From assembly GCA_020053735.1 (NCBI GenBank), contig JAGVMP010000013.1, positions 56,792 to 120,791 on the forward strand: 64,000 nt of DNA. Direction: 5' to 3'. Below are positions 59,602 through 64,000 of the stretch, piece after piece. The DNA comes from Pseudomonadota bacterium (GTDB lineage Bacteria > Pseudomonadota > Gammaproteobacteria > Burkholderiales > Methylophilaceae). A program made the position numbers and the translations under genes. Every line of letters begins with the position of its first letter. Position 1 is the first letter of the stretch. The notes under the pieces were generated by a model that was not told where the DNA came from, ran no database searches, and was given only the letters and a program-made list of their open reading frames with translations.

Positions 59602-61038
59602 TTGAATAAATTTTGGCAATCAATCAAACCATTACCTGACTTACTGTGGAATTGGTTTGAACGCATTGTAATCATGCTCGGCGGGCGCACCATTGCGATG
59701 TTGTGTGCTGCGTTGCTTATTGCGATTGCCTCTGTGATTTTCAGCGATAACTGGATTGTTTCGATGAATCGGCAGGGTGAGGTGATTCGTTTAATAAGAG
59801 TCAATATTGCCACTTTGAATCAGCTAAAAGCTGATTTGTTTGAGGCGGAAAGTGCGCAACGTGGCTACATGCTAACTAAGCGTACTGAATATGTAGCACC
59901 TTTTAATGACGCCCTGAATAACGCTAGAGCTAATGTTAAATTAAGTGAGAGGTTAGTGACAGAAACGTCGAGTCAACTCAATCAAGTGATTGAGTTGGAT
60001 TGGTTAAAAGCCATCAGTTCGAGTATAGAAGCTAAATCTGCCGAAATGTTGCTCAGCATCCGGCTAGTGCAAGAAAACAAGATTGAAGAGGCGAACCAAG
60101 TGATGAATTTGGATCTTGGCATGCTCCAAATGCAAAAATTTGTGCAGCATACGGACGAGTTGATTAAACAACAAACTGCTGATGTTGATGCCATGATGGA
60201 AAAGCGTAAATCTACCGCGATATTGGCGCGTATCTCTGTCATCGGTGGCTCTCTACTGCTGATATTTCTAGTGGTTTTGGTCATTAAGCAACTGTTAAAT
60301 GAATTGTATGTTAAAAGTCAGCTACAACTACAAGCTGCTAAAGAAAATGAAGCCTATGAGAAAAAGCTACAGCACCAAGCCAAATTATTAAGAAATTGTA
60401 CTTTAGATTTTCAGGCCGACGTTGAGCGTGAGCGACAAAAATTATCGCGAGAACTACATGATGAGCTAGGTTCAATTTTTACTGCCACAAAAATGGACAT
60501 TGCTTGGGTTATCAAAAAAGTCAAAGCAACCGCTCCAGATATTGCCGAAAAGCTCAAAAAAACCAGCAGCTATGTTGATAAAGGTATCCAGTTTCAACGC
60601 AACATCGTACAAGAGTTACACCCCGCAATGCTCACCACTTTTGGTTTTTGGCCTGCGCTTAACTCTCTTATCACTGACGCCGCTGAGCGTAATAATTGGC
60701 AATTATCACTCAATCTGCCAGATGAAAATGTCAATTTAAACGAAACGATTAGCTTGGTGACTTACCGCATCGTGCAAGAAACGTTAAACAATGCCCATAA
60801 ATATGCCAAAGCGACAGCCGTTTCAGTAGACGTTATTGTGGATGAACAGCACATCAAGTTGGAAGTTCAAGATAATGGCGTTGGCATGGATACAGAACTT
60901 GAAAAAGAAAAAACGCATGGCTTGAAGGGTATGCGCCATCGCGTAACTGCGATTGGTGGCCATTTTGAAATAATAAGTGAACCTGGTAAAGGCGTTTTAA
61001 TGCGCACTTTAATTCCAATTGATTTTGAAGTGGCTTAA
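59602..61038 (+). CDS. Sensor histidine kinase, CHASE3 and HisKA_3 type
   Basis: The product is 478 residues. Membrane helices at about 29-50 and 211-232 enclose a helical CHASE3-like sensor with 'LFEAESAQRGYMLTKRTEYV'. The kinase part has H286 in 'LSRELHDELGSIFTATKM' (HisKA_3) and a HATPase domain ('NNAHKYAKATAVSVDV', 'DNGVGMDTE', 'GLKGMRHRVTAIGG'). It is the NarX/DegS class that partners NarL-type regulators such as that at 57310. The start is a TTG (59602); a 5-codon ORF starting ATG 59592 overlaps it, so coupled re-initiation is possible. TATAAT occurs near 59564. Confidence 0.85.
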   Translation: MNKFWQSIKPLPDLLWNWFERIVIMLGGRTIAMLCAALLIAIASVIFSDNWIVSMNRQGEVIRLIRVNIATLNQLKADLFEAESAQRGYMLTKRTEYVAPFNDALNNARANVKLSERLVTETSSQLNQVIELDWLKAISSSIEAKSAEMLLSIRLVQENKIEEANQVMNLDLGMLQMQKFVQHTDELIKQQTADVDAMMEKRKSTAILARISVIGGSLLLIFLVVLVIKQLLNELYVKSQLQLQAAKENEAYEKKLQHQAKLLRNCTLDFQADVERERQKLSRELHDELGSIFTATKMDIAWVIKKVKATAPDIAEKLKKTSSYVDKGIQFQRNIVQELHPAMLTTFGFWPALNSLITDAAERNNWQLSLNLPDENVNLNETISLVTYRIVQETLNNAHKYAKATAVSVDVIVDEQHIKLEVQDNGVGMDTELEKEKTHGLKGMRHRVTAIGGHFEIISEPGKGVLMRTLIPIDFEVA

Positions 61039-61112
61039 TTTTTAAGCTTAGACTTTAAATTTAGGCCTTGTATTTAGACTGTAATTTTATAAGTCATCTC
61101 GTAACAAGTCAT

Positions 61113-61141
61113 CCGTAGTCTATTTCTGACAGCATAATCAG
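61113..61141 (+). promoter_or_regulatory. CTGACA-N6-TCAG motif upstream of first EF-hand/BON gene
   Basis: The 29-base stretch begins CCGTAGTCTATTTCTGACA and continues GCATAATCAG. It is nearly identical to 61911-61940: GTAGTCTAT, CTGACA and AATCAG are in the same register. It lies 118 bases before the start codon. Confidence 0.5.
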
Positions 61142-61258
61142 TAGAAGTTGGACTTTCTTAACTCCTTGTCTTAAGTAGTATGGTTGCATTACACAGCCAA
61201 CCTCACAATAAAAACATGGTTGTGTTTTATTAACCTGACTATTAGGAGTTATTACCAG

Positions 61259-61789
61259 ATGAAAACATTATCAACATTAAAATCTACGACATTAGCGATT
61301 GCATTGGCTTTCGGCGTCACTAGTATACAAGCGGCTACGTTAGGTGCAGATGCTGTCCAAGATAGTGTTCAGGATGAACGGTTCACGTTGGAAACCGAAT
61401 TTAAACAATTAGATACAGATTCAAATGCGCTACTCAGCCAAGCGGAGTTCAGTAATGATAAATTTTTTACTAAAGGACATTTTGTAAAAGCTGATGTCGA
61501 TAATAATGGCACGCTAAATCAAGAAGAATTTGTCAGCTACAAATCAGATACTCAAAAGCAAGCAGCTAAAAGAGTGGCTTCAGATACTGTGATTACCTCT
61601 AAAGCAAAAGCCCAGCTTTTAGCTGAAAAAGATTTAAAGAGCTTACAGATCAGCGTAAAAACCTACAATGGCGCAGTAATTTTAAGCGGCTTTGTGGATG
61701 ACGAAATATCTAAATCAAAAGCTGAAACAATTGTTTCAAGAATTGAAGGCGTTAAGTCTGTTAAAAATAGCTTAGTAGTAAAAAGCTAA
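61259..61789 (+). CDS. Exported EF-hand/BON domain protein (first copy)
   Basis: The product is 176 residues with a signal peptide (ending 'SIQAATLGAD'). Two EF-hand-like loops ('DTDSNALLSQAEF', 'DVDNNGTLNQEEF') precede a C-terminal BON domain ('VITSKAKAQLLAEKDLKSLQ' to 'VSRIEGVKSVKNSLVVKS'). BON domains, as in OsmY, bind phospholipids. ATG 61259 is chosen because TAGGAGTT lies 9 bases before it; the frame is open from 61184. The first EF loop lacks a residue typical of strong calcium binding. Confidence 0.82.
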   Translation: MKTLSTLKSTTLAIALAFGVTSIQAATLGADAVQDSVQDERFTLETEFKQLDTDSNALLSQAEFSNDKFFTKGHFVKADVDNNGTLNQEEFVSYKSDTQKQAAKRVASDTVITSKAKAQLLAEKDLKSLQISVKTYNGAVILSGFVDDEISKSKAETIVSRIEGVKSVKNSLVVKS

Positions 61790-61813
61790 ATTTAAAATTT
61801 AACAACCACTAAT

Positions 61814-61848
61814 AAAGGCCATGCCCCGTTCGGGTCGTGGCCTTTTTT
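61814..61848 (+). terminator. Rho-independent terminator
   Basis: AAAGGCCATGCCCC-GTTC-GGGTCGTGGCC is followed by six T residues, 25 bases after the first EF-hand/BON gene. Confidence 0.85.
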
Positions 61849-61910
61849 ATTTCTGTGACGCACCATACCTACTCTGATTGCATACCTTTTCAATGGTTGT
61901 GTAAACCTTA

Positions 61911-61940
61911 CCTGTAGTCTATCACTGACAAAAGAATCAG
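61911..61940 (+). promoter_or_regulatory. CTGACA-N6-TCAG motif upstream of second EF-hand/BON gene
   Basis: CCTGTAGTCTATCACTGACA followed by AAAGAATCAG matches 61113-61141 in the blocks GTAGTCTAT, CTGACA and AATCAG with the same spacing. It lies about 126 bases before the start codon. Confidence 0.5.
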
Positions 61941-62066
61941 CTTTTTGATGGCTTTTTAAATGATGGTCTTTCCCTACTATCATGATTCTGCAAGATTAAA
62001 AAATTGCTCACAGCCCTGATGAGTAATTACTTTAATTGAACTCTTGTAAAACCAATAGGAGCAAAT

Positions 62067-62762
62067 ATGATGAAACAGAATATGATGAAGCCAACCCATA
62101 CATTTAAACCTTTAAGCTTAGCAATGGCTTTGGTGATTGGCATAAGCGCAACAAGTGCTTTAGCAGAGGACGCGATGAATGTAGACATGCAAACTGCTAC
62201 CTACAGTAATGACTGGAAAACGTCAGCTGCAATTGAGTTTGACCGCCTAGATACTACTGGCAATGGTTTGCTATTACCTCATGAAGCGTCAAAAGGTAAA
62301 GCTTTTAACAAAAAATCATTTGCCGCCGCCGATGCAGATCGTGATGGTTACATAGATATTAACGAATATGTATATCATAAAACAGGCAAGTGGCCAGAAG
62401 CCGCACAGCCAGTCAATATGGGCGCTACAGACAATAGTACTGGTGGCAATGCGCTAATGAGTGAAGAGCCAGTGATTATGGCAGATGCTCAAACCACCGC
62501 TAATAATGAGGCGTCGGATGATGCCAATAAAAGAAGCGTTGGTGTGGTGATAGATGACAGCGTTATTACCACTAAAGCAAAAGCTAAAATTTTAGCCACT
62601 AAAGATTTAAAAACTTTGCAAATTAGCGTAGAAACGCGTGAAGGTGAAGTCACTTTAAGCGGTTCTGTAGATAATGAAGCGGCCAAAATGAAAGCGGAGC
62701 AAGTGGTATCCGAGATAGAAGGTGTCAAATCTGTTAAAAACGGGCTAGAAGTTAAAGGTTAA
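62067..62762 (+). CDS. Exported EF-hand/BON domain protein (second copy)
   Basis: The product is 231 residues and a paralogue of the protein at 61259. Signal peptide ends near 'ATSALAEDAM'; EF-hand-like loops are 'DTTGNGLLLPHEA' and 'DADRDGYIDINEY'; a linker of about 50 residues follows, then a BON domain ('VITTKAKAKILATKDLKTLQ' to 'SEIEGVKSVKNGLEVKG'). The longer linker is the main difference. AGGAGCAAAT gives a strong ribosome-binding site; either of the tandem ATGs (62067, 62070) could be used. Confidence 0.82.
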   Translation: MMKQNMMKPTHTFKPLSLAMALVIGISATSALAEDAMNVDMQTATYSNDWKTSAAIEFDRLDTTGNGLLLPHEASKGKAFNKKSFAAADADRDGYIDINEYVYHKTGKWPEAAQPVNMGATDNSTGGNALMSEEPVIMADAQTTANNEASDDANKRSVGVVIDDSVITTKAKAKILATKDLKTLQISVETREGEVTLSGSVDNEAAKMKAEQVVSEIEGVKSVKNGLEVKG

Positions 62763-62792
62763 TAGCTAGGCTAATTTAATACCGTTTTAAAT

Positions 62793-62824
62793 AAAAAAAG
62801 TCGCCAGTTTATGGCGACTTTTTT
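62793..62824. terminator. Bidirectional rho-independent terminator
   Basis: AAGTCGCCA-gttta-TGGCGACTT with A-tract before and T-tract after lies between the convergent EF-hand/BON and lipocalin genes. Confidence 0.88.
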
Positions 62825-62852
62825 GTCGTCTAGATTAAGGCCAAATTCTTAG

Positions 62853-63434
62853 TTAATGTATGACGTGTCTGCCAGATTCATATTCTACCTGATTGGCTTG
62901 CTTCACAAATATCAGCTTCTCTGTGGCGTAACCCAAATGTTTAGCGCGAGCGATTAATTCTTGCTTAATGGGGTAGGTAAGTTGCGGTGTGCGAGAAAGT
63001 ATCCACAAATAGTCTTGGCCACCACTCACCATGGCATAGTTGTAGTAAGGCTTATCTAGCTCAATGATGTTATACGCCCCATAAAACGGGCCAAAGAACG
63101 ATACTTTAAGCCGCCCAGTGCGTGTGCCGTCAGCATTGGCGGCATCGACAAACAAGGCTTTGCCAATGGCTTCTTTCCATTCTTTGGTTTCTGGTTTATA
63201 ACCGCGATTCACCACCTTAATGCTGTTATCTTTATCTAAGCTATAGTTGGCAGTGACTTGCTCTAAACCGCGCTCAAAGCTGTGGTCTAACCGCGCAATT
63301 TCATACCATGTACCTAAATATTGGTTAGCATCCACGCTTTGCACTATATTTTCTTTAGCAGCTTGCGGCATTTCTTTGCTGCAAGCCGCTAGCAGAACAA
63401 AAATCAGTAGGCTAAAAATTCTCATGGTTTGCAT
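62853..63434 (-). CDS. blc: Outer-membrane lipocalin lipoprotein (Blc-like)
   Basis: The product is 193 residues with a lipobox ('LLIFVLLAAC', mature cysteine at residue 18) and a lipocalin fold: 'YLGTWYEIARLDHSFERGLE' (G-x-W signature), 'VKVSFFGPFYGAYNIIEL'-type strands ('GRLKVSFFGPFYGAYNI') and 'YLWILSRTP'. Bacterial Blc proteins bind fatty acids or lysophospholipids at the outer membrane and are induced in stationary phase. Start could be M1 or M4. Confidence 0.92.
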   Translation of the reverse strand: MQTMRIFSLLIFVLLAACSKEMPQAAKENIVQSVDANQYLGTWYEIARLDHSFERGLEQVTANYSLDKDNSIKVVNRGYKPETKEWKEAIGKALFVDAANADGTRTGRLKVSFFGPFYGAYNIIELDKPYYNYAMVSGGQDYLWILSRTPQLTYPIKQELIARAKHLGYATEKLIFVKQANQVEYESGRHVIH

Positions 63435-63902
63435 TTAATAGCGCGCTTTCAAAAGATATAAATGATGAGCGTTAAGAGTATTTAAATGCATGATAAATTC
63501 AATTGGTGTGAAAGGCGCATCCCGCTTGCCTTGCAGGGCAGTGGATTTGATAATAAATGCGCGCGTAAGCTTTTCTGTCATTCCCGCGTAGGCGGGAATC
63601 CATTTTGAATTTAAATCAAAACCGTCGCTTTCGCGCGACTTGTGACCCTATTTCTTTTGCTTAGCCAAAAGAAATAGGGGAAAGAAAAGGCTACCCCGCT
63701 GCCGCTTTATCCTTCGGTCTTAGCGCCGCATCTGAGTGTCGGCTGCGGAACTCGCGCTTTCAGCACTCAAACAGTCCTCGCCGCCTTCCATCTGCCGCTC
63801 AAGCCGAAGGCGCGGCAAGGGGGGTTGAAATCCATGCGGCGTGGCACAAGCGAGTACGTCCTACGTGCTGGTTCCTTTGTTTAGTAAGATCAAATACGTG
63901 TC
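63435..63902. repeat. Repeat-rich non-coding region
   Basis: No gene is supported in this 468-base stretch. It holds a REP-like palindrome at 63577-63602 (ATTCCCGC / GCGGGAAT) and a perfect 14-bp inverted repeat, CCCTATTTCTTTTG (63646-63659) and CAAAAGAAATAGGG (63666-63679), of a type seen in many proteobacterial genomes. From about 63700 the G+C content is visibly higher than its surroundings. Confidence 0.55.
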
Positions 63903-64000
63903 TGAGCTAACCCGCATTTGACGGACACACTGAATTAAGCACATTGTTGTACATAATACCTATTTTCCATTTCCACTGGCGTTAAATAGCCCAACGATTG
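63903..64000 (-). mobile_element. Right end of an IS3-type insertion sequence
   Basis: TGAGCTAACCCGCATTTGAC at 63903 is a probable terminal inverted repeat, followed inward by the transposase C-terminus. The other end is outside the window, so boundaries cannot be confirmed. Confidence 0.5.
63935..64000 (-). CDS. IS3-family transposase, C-terminal fragment
   Basis: The 21 visible residues, 'QSLGYLTPVEMENRYYVQQC' plus a final alanine, end in TAA at 63935-63937. The 'SLGYLTPVE' pattern is the usual C-terminal end of IS3-type integrase-core transposases (OrfB). The rest lies beyond the window edge. Confidence 0.7.
   Translation of the reverse strand, partial: QSLGYLTPVEMENRYYVQQCA

Overview
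The window looks like chromosome of a Gram-negative, obligately or facultatively methylotrophic betaproteobacterium of the Methylophilaceae (Methylotenera-like). This rests on gene content and order: pyrG-kdsA-eno-ftsB, tyrA-aroA-cmk-rpsA-ihfB-lapB-pyrF, zwf/gnd/pgl (the oxidative arm of the RuMP/formaldehyde oxidation cycle), and an mxaRSACKL-type methanol dehydrogenase accessory cluster. No rRNA, tRNA, CRISPR array or prophage was seen. A fragment of an IS3-type element runs off the right edge.

Layout. 1-4.9 kb: DUF485 protein and the pyrG-kdsA-eno-ftsB group. 4.8-6.4 kb: ygfZ with divergent ygfX-like gene. 6.4-12 kb: six-gene mxa-type cluster (minus strand). 12.2-15.7 kb: fabA-fabB, a DUF1439 lipoprotein, a frameshifted exported protein and an unknown exported protein. 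15.8-21.1 kb: Mth938-like protein, then alaA-hom-thrC-thyA with overlapping genes. 21.3-26.5 kb: PepSY and EF-hand periplasmic proteins, the QseE-QseG-QseF-type signalling operon, folA. 26.6-30 kb: Orn/Lys/Arg decarboxylase and dcd, with long palindromic repeats between. 30-34.3 kb: gnd-zwf, a dienelactone hydrolase, pgl. 34.5-37.9 kb: apbC/mrp and metG. 38-41.4 kb: glycine-zipper protein, ComEA-like protein, pyrF, lapB. 41.5-46.4 kb: ihfB, rpsA, cmk, aroA, tyrA. 46.5-48 kb: bpt and aat (N-end rule pair). 48-51.2 kb: diguanylate cyclase, HMA-MauE fusion, small orphan. 51.3-54 kb: ygiQ carrying a nuclease-domain insertion. 54.1-57 kb: TraB/GumN protein, sodB, hemerythrin. 57-62.8 kb: response regulators, sensor kinase, small envelope-stress proteins and two EF-hand/BON proteins. 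62.8-64 kb: lipocalin and repeat-rich DNA.

The most unusual signal is a family of GC-rich palindromes (CCCTCTCCC...GGGAGAGGG type) that have entered protein-coding genes without breaking the frame. In ygiQ two near-perfect ~41-bp inverted copies bracket a complete DUF559 (PD-(D/E)XK/Vsr-like) nuclease domain, and the whole 461-bp block sits in the linker of a radical SAM protein. In metG a 105-bp block of the same palindrome type, without the nuclease, is inserted in frame. Together they look like a nuclease-carrying and a nuclease-less form of one mobile element that tolerates, or prefers, in-frame insertion. At least two further dispersed palindrome families occupy intergenic DNA, and one copy lies inside tyrA. 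A shared CTGACA-N6-TCAG sequence precedes several stress-type genes near the NarL-type two-component system at 57-62 kb.
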